From Cladorrhinum sp. PSN259 (Eukaryota; Ascomycota; Sordariomycetes; Sordariales; Podosporaceae), in the NCBI GenBank assembly GCA_033725935.1, contig MU867089.1, positions 62,001 to 126,000 on the forward strand: 64,000 nucleotides of DNA, in the 5' to 3' direction. Of this stretch, positions 33,997 to 46,410 are shown in pieces. Within the stretch, counting starts at the first letter, position 1. The number at the start of each line of letters is the position of its first letter. Under the pieces are notes generated by a model. It made no database searches, had not been told where the DNA came from, and saw only the letters and a program-made list of their open reading frames with translations. A program made the position numbers and the translations under genes.

Positions 33997-34524
33997 CTGG
34001 GTTGGACCTTACCAAGCAGCCTGGATGATAACACTACGTTTACCCACAGGCAATTAAGCAATTGATGCAGATACCGGCACTTGCCAATGAGATGATGCAG
34101 AAAGGTGCAGGTTGCAGAATGGTCGATAGGCGAAAGGGATCGGGGATTGGACCGCGCTGGAATTCAGCCAGCATGCATAGCGCTTCCTCGTCGAACAAGA
34201 GCGCGACAGCCAGTTGCTGCTGCTGCAGGCTTCTACGCCGTAAATTGTGGTTGTCGGGCAGATGTAGCCAGCTGACAGAGATGTCTTGGCCAGGCATCTC
34301 GCTTCATCCATTCAACTGATCATCATAATTATACAGTATACACAGCAGACGAAATATCCTAGGAGACAACTCTTTTTTGATCATTTAATTGATATTATAT
34401 TACCTATACTGCAGCATCCCACCCACTCTTGGCACACCAAGTGATGGTCCCAGGCGGGTGGTAACATATCGAGCATCAGCATCAATGGTCTTGGTATGTT
34501 TGATTGTAAAGGGCAAATGGGGTA

Positions 34525-34860
34525 TTACTCTCTGTTCCACGGCATCGTGAAGGCTGTTAGCTTGCCTGTCCCATATGCAGAATGATCCTCCTTCAAGCAA
34601 ATTGGAACACAAAGGGGCAGATTCCTGTCTAGCCGCAAGTATCGAAGGCAGACGAAGTAGCTTTCGTCAAGGTTGTTCTGCAGAAAGTGAAGGAAGGGTA
34701 CAAGGTAGCCAAGACTCAACCTACGCTCAGAGTTCTTAAACAACGTTTTGTAGATGGCCTTACAGGACAATGCTAGTGCCATGAAGCTCACCGGATCGAT
34801 TAGAAAAAAAAGAGACAAAGAGTAGCTGATTCGACCAAGAACTGATCTTGCTGAACGTAT
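34525..34860 (-). pseudogene. F-box-like protein fragment, probably degenerate
   Basis: On the minus strand the reading frame gives LIDPVSFMALALSCKAIYKTLF, which resembles the second half of fungal F-box domains (usual form LDPVSFxALxLTCKxLY). It continues with a segment resembling the post-F-box region in which cysteines usually coordinate metal (here FVCLRYLRLDR, with some of those cysteines replaced). A stop codon lies just upstream of the frame, and the usual start LPxEI is not visible, so the N-terminus is broken or lies in an unrecognised exon. The frame ends at 34525 soon after the similarity. I infer a decaying copy of a fungal F-box-like gene; the match is by eye only. Confidence 0.35.
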
Positions 34861-35570
34861 TTAACACCGCATTGATAGACAAGCAACAATGGCCACTGCA
34901 CCCATTCTGAACATCCCGTTGGAGATACCTGTCGCAATAGAAAGTGCAGGAGACGAGGCTCTCTTGGTTATTGACTTCGTTCGTCGACGGGTCCGCACAT
35001 GGTTTATAAGAATATAACAAGACCCATATGGTATAACAGAACTGAAAAACTTCAACAAGGCATCTGTTCCCCACCACAGCCGGCAGCGCTTTACGTGACA
35101 ATGGTACTGCAGTCTAGAAATCAAGGATTCGGTATACGGCCCTGGTATCTATTGTCTTGATGCAACATTAGCAGTGTCCCAGAACGGTGATCTAATTCGT
35201 TGCACGCAACAAAGGGCATCGAGACACTCTCCGATGTTGCCGGTTCTTCGCAGCAAGTATCATTAATTTCATCTTGTCACCTTTCTCTTCCGCAGGATTG
35301 GAGCCGTATAACCTCGTTGCACATCCTAACAAGATGTGGTTGGTGGTACAATCTAAAGTTCAAGTCTCCCTCCATGTTATTGCTCTTATACCCCAAGAAA
35401 CGAGTAGTTAGGACTGTGGATCTTAGTCCAAAAGTGTGTTTGGATATGAGGATAACCTGGATAACTGTATTTTGACAGAAGTGACCGAAGAATGGAAACC
35501 CGGAAAAGTAGCAATATGCAAAATAAAAAGAACTTGAGAGCTGAGATCTGAGCAAATTGAGAAAAAGTAA

Positions 35571-35657
35571 TGGACGAACAGGGGATCGAACCCTGGGCCT
35601 TTCGCATGGTCGATATATGACTGCAAAGCGAACGCGCTACCACTGCGCTATACGCCC
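35571..35657 (-). tRNA. tRNA-Ala (UGC) with a 15-nt intron
   Basis: The 5' half is GGGCGTATAGCGCAGTGGTAGCGCG followed by anticodon-arm TTCGC-TT-TGC-A. The 3' half begins T-GCGAA and continues through the T arm CAGGG-TTCGATC-CCTG to the discriminator A. Removing 15 nt (35607-35621) after position 37 restores a 5-bp anticodon stem and a 7-nt loop, the standard position for nuclear tRNA introns. The mature molecule is 72 nt; the acceptor stem has one T-T mismatch. A tRNA-Cys reading (GCA) would need a shifted stem and is less consistent. A short T run follows as terminator. Confidence 0.9.
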
Positions 35658-36770
35658 GTAATGTTATTTGATGACTTCGAGAGAGTGTAGAACGACTTAT
35701 GCGCGTTTGGGCCGTCTGGGAGGATGACTCTGGGATCGCAATCTACATCGAAACAGAACTGCACAATCACGATATATTCGACTGTTCTGAGCAGTTGGTA
35801 AAAGAGGAGACATGATACAGGGCAAACGCATCATTGTTCAAGAGAATTTGGAGAATCGATTCGTAAGAACCCTGACATTTGAAGCCTCATGAACAATGGG
35901 TTCTTGGTCCCGATGAGGACGGTCTCTCGGCACCGGCGCGGAATGGAAAGGATCGGCTCTCATCGTCAAAACATGAGATGAATGCCAAGGAAAACACCAG
36001 TGCAATGCCACGGCGATGCATGGCAGTCACCAACATTTTAGCCATATCCATCCGTTGGGCAGGTGACCCTTTTAAGTTCGCCAGGGGCGAACGATCAAGT
36101 GTCCCAAGGACGGATGGACGGGTGGGTAATAATTGAGACCCTGAGCGCAGGTCATAAGGGTTGGAAAGAGATACGTCCGTAGTGTAGAAATACGTCTTGA
36201 ATATTTCCTATTTTCAAATCAGAGAGACCATCGAGAATGGAACCCTTGAATATCAAACTGCTGAATTTGGATCCAGGAGAAATTGACGGGACTGAGAGAG
36301 ACCTGCAGGGAGTGGTACGGGTCGGCCCTACGAAACCTTATTGTTAGCGCGATCTTGGCACCATAGATTCGGGACCCGTTGCGGGGCATTAGGTAGGTTG
36401 TTTGGGCAGTGGTCAATGCCGTCACCCAAACCAGCTCCCGTTCTTGCCGTTTGTTCTTTGGAACGCCCATCCATCCAGCCCAACTTGATCTGAAGCCCCT
36501 GTCATACCCGATGTCTTCTGCCGACAACATGACCTCGCGGCAAATCCCTTTTCGTTGCCAAAAAATATAACACACAGAGCACATTGTGGTTGTGTTGATT
36601 CCCTCTCTGCAGAATACATGTCTAGCTGAATTTAACTACGTCACTGGACGATCGGCATTCCCCAAACATCCCTGACAACAGCACACTGTTTCGCTGAATT
36701 CTTATGACACCAGAAAGGACCACTACTTGGGCTCGTGTATCGTCAACCCGGCGCCTCCATCCTCACCACA

Positions 36771-38339
36771 ATGGACTCGTTATCGAGTCCAGAAACCGCT
36801 AGCCCAACAATTGGCAAGGCGTCGTCGGTGTCAATGGACGCAGCCATTAACAACAAACGGCCACAAGCAACATCGACGGCGATCCATCCTACATGTATGC
36901 ACGATGAACCCGCTCCGGTCCGCCGACGGACCATCTCAGGTATCTCTGGCTTTGACGCACCTGACGAGAACCACCGCCTCCGTCGAAGTTCCACCTTCTC
37001 TGGGTACAGCTGGAGTGAAGTCAGTCGGGACATACACGATGACATTCTCGACCCGGGGCCCATGTTGCACCATGATGAGACATCCTGGAGATCATCCCTA
37101 CCTCTGATGTTTGCGATATTGCCTGCTACTGTCGGACTTGTATTCAAGAACGGAAGTTCATTCATAACAGATGTGATACTCCTCGGACTTACAGCCGTCT
37201 TCCTACATTGGTCGGTAACGGCACCATGGTAGGCGCCCTCTTCACATTCCGTATATCCTCGTTCTAACATCTGTAGGAAATGGTACCACTCCGCCCAGCA
37301 ATTAAGGGAGGAAAATGAGTCAGTGGTCGAAACCGCCTACAAGGACGACGATGAAGATTCTGAATCCAGAATCATAGATACCACGTCCTCGTCCTCCCCT
37401 TCACCCTCCAAACCATCACCTCAAGATGCAGAGTCACAACTAAAACTTGACCGCGCCTCCAAAGCCCACTCAGCACTCAAAAAACTCCGCATCCACGAGA
37501 TCCTTGCCCTAACAACATGCTTCATTGTACCTGCACTAGCGACCTACCTGCTTCATTTCATAAGGGAATTCCTTTCTCGCCCTTCAGAAGGGCTCGTCTC
37601 AAACTTCAACCTCACCATCTTCCTCCTAGCAGCTGAAATCAGCCCAGTATCCCACTCAATTAAGCTAATTCAGAGCAACACATTGCACCTCCAACGTATA
37701 GTTCACTCACACCAAAATCCCCACAATAAGAGACAAGAAAAGGTCACCAGCGCACAATGGAAGAATGTATTAGCAAGGTTAGATGAACTTGAGAACAAAC
37801 AGCTACAGCAGCAACAGACGTCACAGCACGGACACACGATAGTAGGGACAACTTCTAATGAACAAAAGGCCTTGCATGTTGCCTTGGTTAGGGAGGTACG
37901 GAACTCTGTTCAACCGGAGATTGATGCGCTTAATAGGGCAGTGAGGAGGTATGAGAAGAAGGCAAGGGTTTTGGCGGTGCAGACTGAGAGTCGGATAAGG
38001 GAGCTGCGGACAAGGGTTGACGATGCGGTTAGTTTGAGTGCTCTGGTTCTTTCGCAAAGGAGAAAGAGTCTCGGGGGAATGGGAGTGTCTACAGTCGCTC
38101 AGCAGTGGGGCGGATGGCTGGTTGGCAAGGTCCTTAAGTTTGTGTGTCTGCCGTTGAGGGCTGTGGTTGGTGGGTTTGAGAAGGTTGTTGAAGGAGTTGG
38201 GTGGGTTTTTGGGTTTGGTTCGGGAGGGACAGGAGGAGCAAAGATGAAGATGAGACAGAAGGGCAAGGGCATTGATAGACGGGTTGAGCGGGATGGGATT
38301 GCAAGTGGGAATATGAGTGGGAGTGGGAGTACCGCATGA
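36771..38339 (+). CDS. Four-helix membrane protein of unknown function
   Basis: Two exons (36771-37228, 37277-38339) encode 506 residues; the 48-nt intron splits the codon of the Trp in APWKWYH. The first 105 residues are hydrophilic with an RRRTISG potential PKA site. Two membrane helices follow at about 107-152 (LPLMFAILPATVGLVF and TDVILLGLTAVFLHW) and two at about 228-285 (LTTCFIVPALATYLLHFI and NFNLTIFLLAAEISPVSHSI). Then comes a predicted coiled coil (about 290-400; WKNVLARLDELENKQLQQQQ) and a basic Gly-rich tail. I do not recognise a named family; the pattern looks like a conserved ascomycete membrane protein. The paired-helix and coiled-coil layout suggests an organelle-membrane tether, which is a guess. 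Confidence 0.8.
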
Positions 38340-41300
38340 AGGTTAGTGAGAAGGTGATATGAAGGGAAAGGAGGTTTTTTTGTTTTGGATTCTGGGTATG
38401 GAGTTTTAGCTAAATATAGTTTAGCATAGCGTTTTTCTGGAGACTGGCAAGGGAGACCGGACGGATAGCGATGGAAAGAGGAAGACTAGAGGGATAGCCA
38501 TGGAAAATTATATGTCCTGCTTCAGAGCATTTTTATCGGAACAAAAAAGAAAAAAAAACAATACCTGAAAACCATCTGAAGACTTCTGGGTTAAATGGTG
38601 ATCCCTATATATGTATGTGCACTACTCAGTTCCGATAGACAACAGCCAGTTTTATTTGTTGGTTGCTCGGACATTCTCAACTTACTCCCGGATCCGCGGG
38701 AGTTAAACGCGGAGTTACGATGGTGTTGGATAATTATGGGAAGGGAGCTTTCAGCAGTCTCGAGGAAGGGAAAAGGGTTTGGGGGAGGAGGAAATAGGGG
38801 TTACGGCAATTTTTGGGAGTGAGGAAGGGCTGACACCCCATTTTTCCCCCCTTGGGTTCGACAATATGCAAGAGCTAGTGAGTCGTGACTCGTTGCGTAG
38901 GAGGAGCAAAAATGGCATCTGATGGCATAACAGTTTGGATTTTTTTTGGGGGTAAAGTGGGCTGGCTGGCAGAAGAACGGCTGTGCTGGTTTTTCACCGG
39001 CCTCATCTGGAGAAAGTGGAGGGAGAGGAGGTACCGTACGCAATACCGCTGAGTGGAGTCACGGGTTTTGACCACGAGATTAACTGTTGGGAACCTGGGG
39101 ACCGACCCGTCTCTCTAACAAACATTTCGTCTGGTCATGGAAAAAAATACCCCAATTGAATGGATTGACATGTTGGTCGTCGTCTCTTGGCCACGGAATT
39201 TGAGTCGGAAAAGCTGGTTTGATACACCGTCTTGAGGTGATGACTATTCGGAGTTTTGTTTGTGATTCTTGTTTTTTGACAGGTGACCAACGTTATTTCC
39301 ACCGGCCGGCCGGCAGTTTGGACGGGAGATACGGCATGACAAACACGGGCACCGATCATGTGAATTTGAACTGATGAAAAAGTTGCCGGTCGTCATTTCG
39401 GTCAATGAGTGTTGTGTCTTGACTCGCTTGGAGTTTGCTTGTACGAGAGAATTGGGGGCTCGTATTTCGAGACAAGACATCGAGACATTAAGGCAGAGAA
39501 AAACGCCGTCTACCGACCGAACTTTGAACCAGTCGCCAAATTAAAACAGACTGACAGGAGGAGACGGAGTCCCAGGTGTAGAGGACTCGAGGTTGATGTG
39601 GTTCATGGACTGAACATGGACAAGGGACTTTGAAGGGTGGTGGAGTGGCTTTGTGGGGAAATACCGAAAGGGTGATGGGTAAGGTGAATTGTGTGACCTT
39701 TGGGGAATTTCGACACTCAGAATGGAAGGTCAAGAAAGAATGATTCCATCGCCATTTTGAATGATATGTGGCGCCGAATCGGGCATGCGCAAGATTGGGG
39801 TATATAGTGTAGCAGCTGTAGGTTTTTACGTTGACCGACTCCTGCCTTTTTTGACTGTGACAACGGGGTTACATGTTAATTGTGGAATACTCAACGCTGA
39901 AAATAACGATAAAACACGCTGTGATCCAAGAAGCATCAAGGCATTGAGAATCTGAGTTTGCCAAATTTGGAAGGCGTGATGTTGAAACCGCTGAGAGCTT
40001 GTCCGAAGAACCGTGGTCCCAATGCCCCTGAAAAACGTGGGGGGATATCCACTTCCAATGGTGCCAGCCGATGCCCCATTCTAGCGTAGCTCTCGGAAAT
40101 ATTGAACAGCTAGCAGCCCTAACAGGGAGTGGTGACATCACCATTGTGGGCTGATATCCCAGTAATAAAACGATGGGATGAAATGAACGTTCTGCAGTCC
40201 TTCAATTCTGCCTTGGTTGTTGTTATGTTCAAAGACGCCGCGTACGCGGTGTTGGCAAATCCACATCCAATGGCTGGGTTGGTCGGCAGGTCGGGTCTTG
40301 ATTGATGCAGGTTTCTTCCCTTTTTGGCCTTGGAACATGGCTGGGATGATGGGGAGTTTGGGATTTTGCAAGCCACAGTTGAGACTTGGTCAGCTTTGTT
40401 GATAACTCCGACCAAAAAAAGATCAACAATGAATGTCTCGGTAAGATCCCGCATCTCGGCATCACAGCAGACAGCTTTCTGCAGCATCAATTTCTTGAAA
40501 TTCAGGCACCGGATCATAAAAAGTCAGTTGGTTGAGTTGCTTGTGCAAGTCTCGGTGGGCGGCACTTTATTAAAGGTCATGGCGCGGAAAGATTTTGTAC
40601 ACTCGTTGTTGTCAACATGTGAGACGAGGCAGAAAGGAGCGGCTCTTTCCTAGGCAGGGGTTGCAGGCGGTGCGAGTCAAGGGTTCGGCAGTGATAAGGC
40701 AAGGTGCATGGTGAAAAATGGTGGGTATCAGTCGGGGCACAACTCCGGGACGTGATTCGCGCTGGGTGGGTGGTGTTCCGTCCAGACGGGCGGGGCGTGA
40801 GCTACACGGCAGACAGAAAAGTCGGTAATTTAGCCTGCATCAACTCTTGTCTCATCCGGCGAGACAAGAAAGTAGACAATGCGCTCCGCATATCCGAACT
40901 TCTAGATACTAAATCATTGACCGTCGACGAGGTCTGAACACCAGAGGCAGATTATAATTTCAAAGGGGCATTGTGGGCGTTAAAGAGAAGAAAACAGCGG
41001 GTATAAAAAACAAATGTTGTGTTGAAGCGTAGCAACAAGCAGGGGTCGTGATGGCCTCGCAGCGAATCACCACAGACGTCTCAAGCCAATTTTGGATGAA
41101 AGGTCCCAATCGTGTGAGTGGGTCGCTTGGCGTGTGCTGGTTTCCTTCGTAGCTTGGACGCCTCTGCCGCAGCTCACGCTTTCCTCGTCCTCCCCCACAT
41201 CCACTCGGATCGAGTCGTCAACTTCCTCGTCGACCTGCCACTAATTTCCCCTGGTCAGTAAGTGACATTGGAGAATATGGCCCGCCGCCGACAGATTGAC

Positions 41301-41823
41301 GCCGGCGCAGTTGGAGTAACTGTACACGGGTATGGCAGTCCACCTGTTTGCTGAAACCAGGTTTCTGCGGCGAACATCTTGATTTTATATTCCTTTTCTC
41401 GTTTGCCAGTTAATATCCCGGTCCTGCCTTTTCCTGTATCTTCTTTTTTCCTGCTAATTCTTCCCTTTCGGATTCCATATCAGTGAACCCTGTGTTTGAG
41501 TATCCAGTAAACCCCGGTTCGCCCGTCTCCCACTTGCCCTTGGTCTGCGGTACCTGGTGTCCCCGTCTCTTTTATAACTCCCCAACCTTGTCTTATCGTT
41601 TGATCACCCATATGCCACTCCAAGTTCCGTCTCCTCGCCCGGAAACGCGTCTCTGCTGGTCTGGACAACCCCGGTTCGAGCTATAGGACGACAAAACATC
41701 TTGTACAAGCATCAGTTCACCATTCGCCTCTGCTCAGCACCAGGAGAGACCATTGGATCCCAATCTGTGAGCATTGCCAACACTGTGTGCTTGATTGCTT
41801 TCAGTCAGAGGGTTTTGTCAACG
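38340..41823. other. 3.5 kb without a recognisable gene
   Basis: Flanked by two plus-strand genes. Only short motif-free ORFs occur on both strands. A TATAAAAAA element lies near 41000 and a pyrimidine-rich stretch precedes the start at 41824, so the right end is probably promoter and leader of the DUF4203 gene. No tRNA, rRNA or transposase signature was seen. Confidence 0.5.
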
Positions 41824-44800
41824 ATGAGGCATCCTGGCGACCATCGAGGCAGGGCTTTGGTCTGTCTCTTCATCTTGTCCGGCCTCACCTTGGTTGGAGC
41901 ACATGAAGCGCAAAGGAGGCAAGAACTTGCTGCCTCAACAACAGAGCAACCTAGACAAACAGCAACGAACAATGTACAAGAGACTACACCGCAAGCAGAT
42001 TCCTCTACAAACGCGCAAGATGCATCAGTGACTTCAACCCTTACCTCGGGAATTCCATCATCTCTGTCAGTTACTCCGTCCGTCCCAACCGAGACCTCGA
42101 GCTTGAACAGTAGCATTTTCGACGATGGTATGTACTACTAATAAACTACAAGTCATGAACACCATCATCTGACCTCGAAACAGCTACTCTTCCCCCAGAC
42201 GAACTTCCGCTCCAACCTGAAATCACACCAGGCTGGGCTGTTGCCGGAGCTATCATGCTCGTTACCGGCGCCATACACGCTTTGATCGGGATAAAGACTA
42301 AATGGCTGCACACATTCCTCTCAACAGCTTTCCTGGCCAGTTTAGGGACGGCAACACTCATTGTCTATGTTATGACTCCTCCGGTCAGGAACGCCATACA
42401 GGGAGCGTATGTGGTGGCTGTTGTTTGCACTGGTGCAGTCCTCGGGGGGCTAGCAATCATCTTTAAAGAGGTCACAGAATGTCTGGGAGGCATGCTAGGC
42501 GGGTTTTGTGTGAGCATGTGGCTACTGACTCTTCAACCCGGTGGGCTTGTCAGCAGCTCTGGTGGCAGGATTGTCTTTATTGCCGCCTTCACCTTCTCAG
42601 GCTTTGGCATTTATTTCCTTCCCTGGGTCCAGGTACGGACATATGGCCTTATTGGCTGTATTTCTTTCTCGGGCGCGACGGTGGCAGTTCTTGGCATTGA
42701 CTGCTTCAGTCGTGCTGGTCTCAAAGAATTCTGGGCCTACATCTGGAGACTCAACGATGAGCTGTTCCCCCTTGGTGCCGTCACATACCCACTCACTCGC
42801 GGCATCCGGGTCGAGCTAGCAGTCACCATCATCATCTTCCTGGCTGGAATCGTGTCTCAGCTCAATCTTTGGCGTCTCATCAATGACCGCAGAAGCAAGA
42901 GGGAACAGGAGATCGCAGAGGGTGAGCGGAACTTGCGCGCGGAAGAAGAAGCGATTGGGCGTCAAATCGAAGAGAATGCCGCTCGCGAACGCCGCCGGTG
43001 GGAACGTGTGTATGGAGACAATGCATCGAACCCCGAGAACTCAGCCGACTCCAGCGCAGGAGACATCGACAGTGAGAAACGTGTGCGTGCCAGCAGCGCA
43101 ACTCTGGTCACAGCCACTGCACGGACGCAATCACCAGCCGAACTCGATGGGAACCAGATGGTTGAGATTCCCCTGGATCGTTTGCTTCATAGTTCGCCAA
43201 ACCTCGAAAAGCATGTTATTGAGACAGTGATCACTAGCCATCTCGGCGATGGAGACATTCCATCCCCAAATGGACAGGCTGATATTCCGGAACAAAAAAC
43301 GACCGAATTCAAGTCTGAACCAGAGCAGTTGCAGAAACGCGGAAGTACAGCGACATTTGGAACAATCACCGCACCTCCAATGGCTGGCTTCCCCGTGTTT
43401 TCTTTGCCTTTCCAAATTCCGGATGCTAAAACAGACGAGGATGGTAGGTCCTCTTTCGCGACATTTGCCGATTTTGAAGACCAAGAGCCAACGTCAACTC
43501 CCCAATTCAGAGACTCGCGGGCTGAAAACATGGCAAAAAGACTCTCAAGTAGCTCTGCAAAGCTTCTCAGAAGCTTTTCTCAGCGCTCCGCAAAAATCAA
43601 GCGAGGCATCATCGAGGGAGGTGGCGAGAGCCAGGAGGATCTTGTAATCGATTCGCGGCGGACCACCGGGGATGATGTGGACTCTTTGGTTGCCGTTTTG
43701 GACATCACAGATTGTTTGAGCTCCGATGATGAAGACGCTGTTACAGTCGGGCCAACCAAACGGCAATCGACATTTAGTGAGAAAGATGTGTCAAAATCCG
43801 AGAGCGCCGGACAGGAGGAAGCCGAAGACTCAACACTGCACAAATCATCACCAACCCAGCCTCCTGCTCTTGAAAGTGATCAAGAGAAAACAGATATCAC
43901 AACAACACCGCTTGATATTCCTTCAGAACTAGCAGATCTAGATGCTCAGCATCCTTCCCAATCTCCGCCCACCTCAGCGATCGCGCAAATGCTCGTTCTC
44001 GCTGAAGTTTCAGCGGAGGAGAAAAGCGAGGTGGAATCTATTGGACCCGAGGAAGCAATCGAAGAAAAATCCAACAGGAGGGCATCGCTGGAGTCCGTTT
44101 CGGCCATTCTGAAGAAGGGGAATCTTCCACCGGCATTGTCTCGAGTTGCTTTGTCTTATCGAACGAACGAATGGGCTAAGCATATAAGTGACGCCGATAT
44201 CCCTGATTTCGAGGATTTGCAACCTCTCGAAGTTTTCAAGACGATTCCAGACACCGTTGCCGAGGAGCCAGCGCCTTTGGATGTCGTAGACCTTCAACAG
44301 ACAGCCGGGAATGCTCAAATACCGCCTGCAGTGGTCAGGCCATCCAGCACCATGCCAAACTATGTTGGCAATCCCTCCATGAGCAGGAGTAGTTCAAGAA
44401 ATTCACTCACTGGCTATCCTTCTGAGGCCCTGGCTTATGGTATCCAACCAGGTTTTAGTCCCGAACTGCAACAAGGCCGGAACAAAGCCCCATTTCGGTC
44501 AACATCCATGACAGGATTGATGATGAAAACCCGTGGCTCCAGACTATATCCGGAGCCAATCGCAGAGGAGGGAGACCATGGCGAACAGCAGCCGAGTCAC
44601 GTCTCAACCCCCTTTCCATCCGAAAATAGCTGGACTGCCATGCCTCCCATGAATGACCCCTCACCAGTTCCCCATGAGCTTTCAACATCGACTTCTGTCC
44701 CTAACCTTAACTCCCGCCCAAGCGCTCTACATGTTCAACAACAACAGGGACGTCCAACTCTCATTGACATGCGCGAGATGCTCCTCCGCACGAAAGCCTC

Positions 44801-45569
44801 AGGTGCCTTCGCCCCTCAAGCGAACTCTGACCACTCTCCTACGCCTCACGGAATTCCAAACCCCCATCCCAACTCTCGTCGTGGGTCTCTCGAAGCCACC
44901 TCCCCGAACAGTTACCACCGAGTCAGCACCACTCCCATCCTCACCGACCGGAGCTCCTCGCACTCAGTAGACTTAGATGACATCCCTCTATCTCAGCGCC
45001 GAGCCATAATCAGACAATCCTCATCCATGTCTTTCTCCTCAGCTGCCAAGCTCCACCGGACCAGTGTATCGAGTCTAACAGGCGCTAGCACTCCATCTCA
45101 TTCACCCCCACCTGCACAGCTCCAAGTGCACGTAGCTACGGCCGAATCGGCCGGCTTTAACTCTCACCAGCCGCAACGACGGAGCACAGCGCCTACAGAG
45201 AAAGTGCGTCAAGCGCAGTTAGCCAATTTTAGAAAAAGTGTGCAAGCTGACTTGATCTCGGGTGCCTCTGCATCTGCACTGGTACGGAAGATGTCAATCG
45301 GCGGCGAGACAAATCCAAAAACTGGCGGGTTGCTTGGTGTTAGCGCCTCCATATCAGGTTTGCACAAAGCCTACGAGAGGAGTGCCGGCGAATCGAGGAG
45401 GGTAATGATGCTTGGACAGAAGGAAGCGGAGGCCATGAAGCTGGAGCAGGAGAGGTTGGAGAAGGAGAGAAATCAGAGGGAGTTTGAGGAACGGATGAGG
45501 AGCGGTCAGTTAATGGAGGCGCATAGGGATGCATTGAGGAGGATTCAGAAGGGTGTTAAGAATGTTTGA
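41824..45569 (+). CDS. DUF4203 (TMEM198-like) membrane protein with a long cytosolic tail
   Basis: Two exons (41824-42127, 42184-45569) encode 1229 residues; the intron is 56 nt. A signal peptide (ALVCLFILSGLTLVGA) is followed by a Ser/Thr/Gln-rich, probably glycosylated luminal segment. About seven membrane helices follow (residues 118-330), beginning GWAVAGAIMLVTGAIHALIG and including GAVLGGLAIIFKE, which match DUF4203. The roughly 900-residue tail has coiled-coil segments just after the last helix (RSKREQEIAEGERNLRAEEEA) and at the C-terminus (EAEAMKLEQERLEKERNQREFEERM), with Ser/Pro-rich disordered sequence between. Animal TMEM198 has been linked to Wnt signalling; the fungal role is unknown. 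Membrane topology is inferred from hydropathy by eye. Confidence 0.87.
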
Positions 45570-46000
45570 TGGCCGTCTCGGCTGTCTTTCCTCTATTTCT
45601 GATATGACCCATTTGGAAATGAACTGGATATTTGGAAACGTAAAAGGGACGACAAAAGAAGAGCACAATGGTTTCTACTTTTTCTTCTCTTTGCAAAGTC
45701 TTGTTGGAACTTTGCATCGAATTTGTTGGTATTTTCTACATGGCATCACCTTTTTTGAGTTTAATGGGAGAGAAAACTCACTAATACCGCGACCCCATAC
45801 ACACAGGGAGACGAAGGAGGAGTTAGGGACTGGACAAGCACCTTTTGGATGACAATATACCCTACATACAAACAAACCTGCATAGCTAGCTAGAGGCCAT
45901 CTGAGCTCGGCGTTTTGCTCTCTCTTTTGGTTAATACCCTTTTGCCTCAGGTAAATAATAATATATAAATAATTGATATAATCACACTTTCCTTACTATT

Positions 46001-46023
46001 ACATCTTTTACATCTTTTACATC
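46001..46023. repeat. Short tandem repeat, ACATCTTTT unit
   Basis: About two and a half copies of a 9-bp unit in an AT-rich intergenic stretch. Confidence 0.85.
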
Positions 46024-46390
46024 ACCCGTACATAGCCAGGGGGAAGTAAGTAACTTGATGGCCAACAGTAACCCACGCACGCACATACACCCACCAATCA
46101 TTCACCTTCTTACTGCCCCCAGAACGAGCCTTTATATATCAGGTCCGACGAGTTACCCTCCAACAACCTTCAGACAGAAAACCACCGGACAATAAATAGT
46201 CCATGGTCTGGGGGACCACGCCAGCCCCCCTTCGTCATGACGCACACCACCACAACACCATGGCATGGCACGGCATGGCTATAATAACTTGACCTGTTTC
46301 TGGTCTCTGCCTTTCCGAAACTTGATCAAGTCTCCATCCAAACTTGGAAGGGGCATTTATTGCCAGATACGCTGTGCTATGCTAGTCTTG

Positions 46391-46410
46391 CTTGATTGAT
46401 TGATTGATTA
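46391..46410. repeat. (TTGA)n microsatellite
   Basis: Four TTGA units followed by a partial one, in the intergenic region between two convergent genes. Confidence 0.85.

Larger units (their letters stand above)
34062..36770. other. Intergenic region with an F-box-like relic and tRNA-Ala
   Basis: About 2.7 kb between divergent genes. It contains a possible 5' exon of the Erf4 gene (34044-34297, minus), an F-box-like relic (34525-34860, minus) and tRNA-Ala. The rest has no convincing coding sequence. The stretch at 36200-36700 has only short ORFs. Confidence 0.45.
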
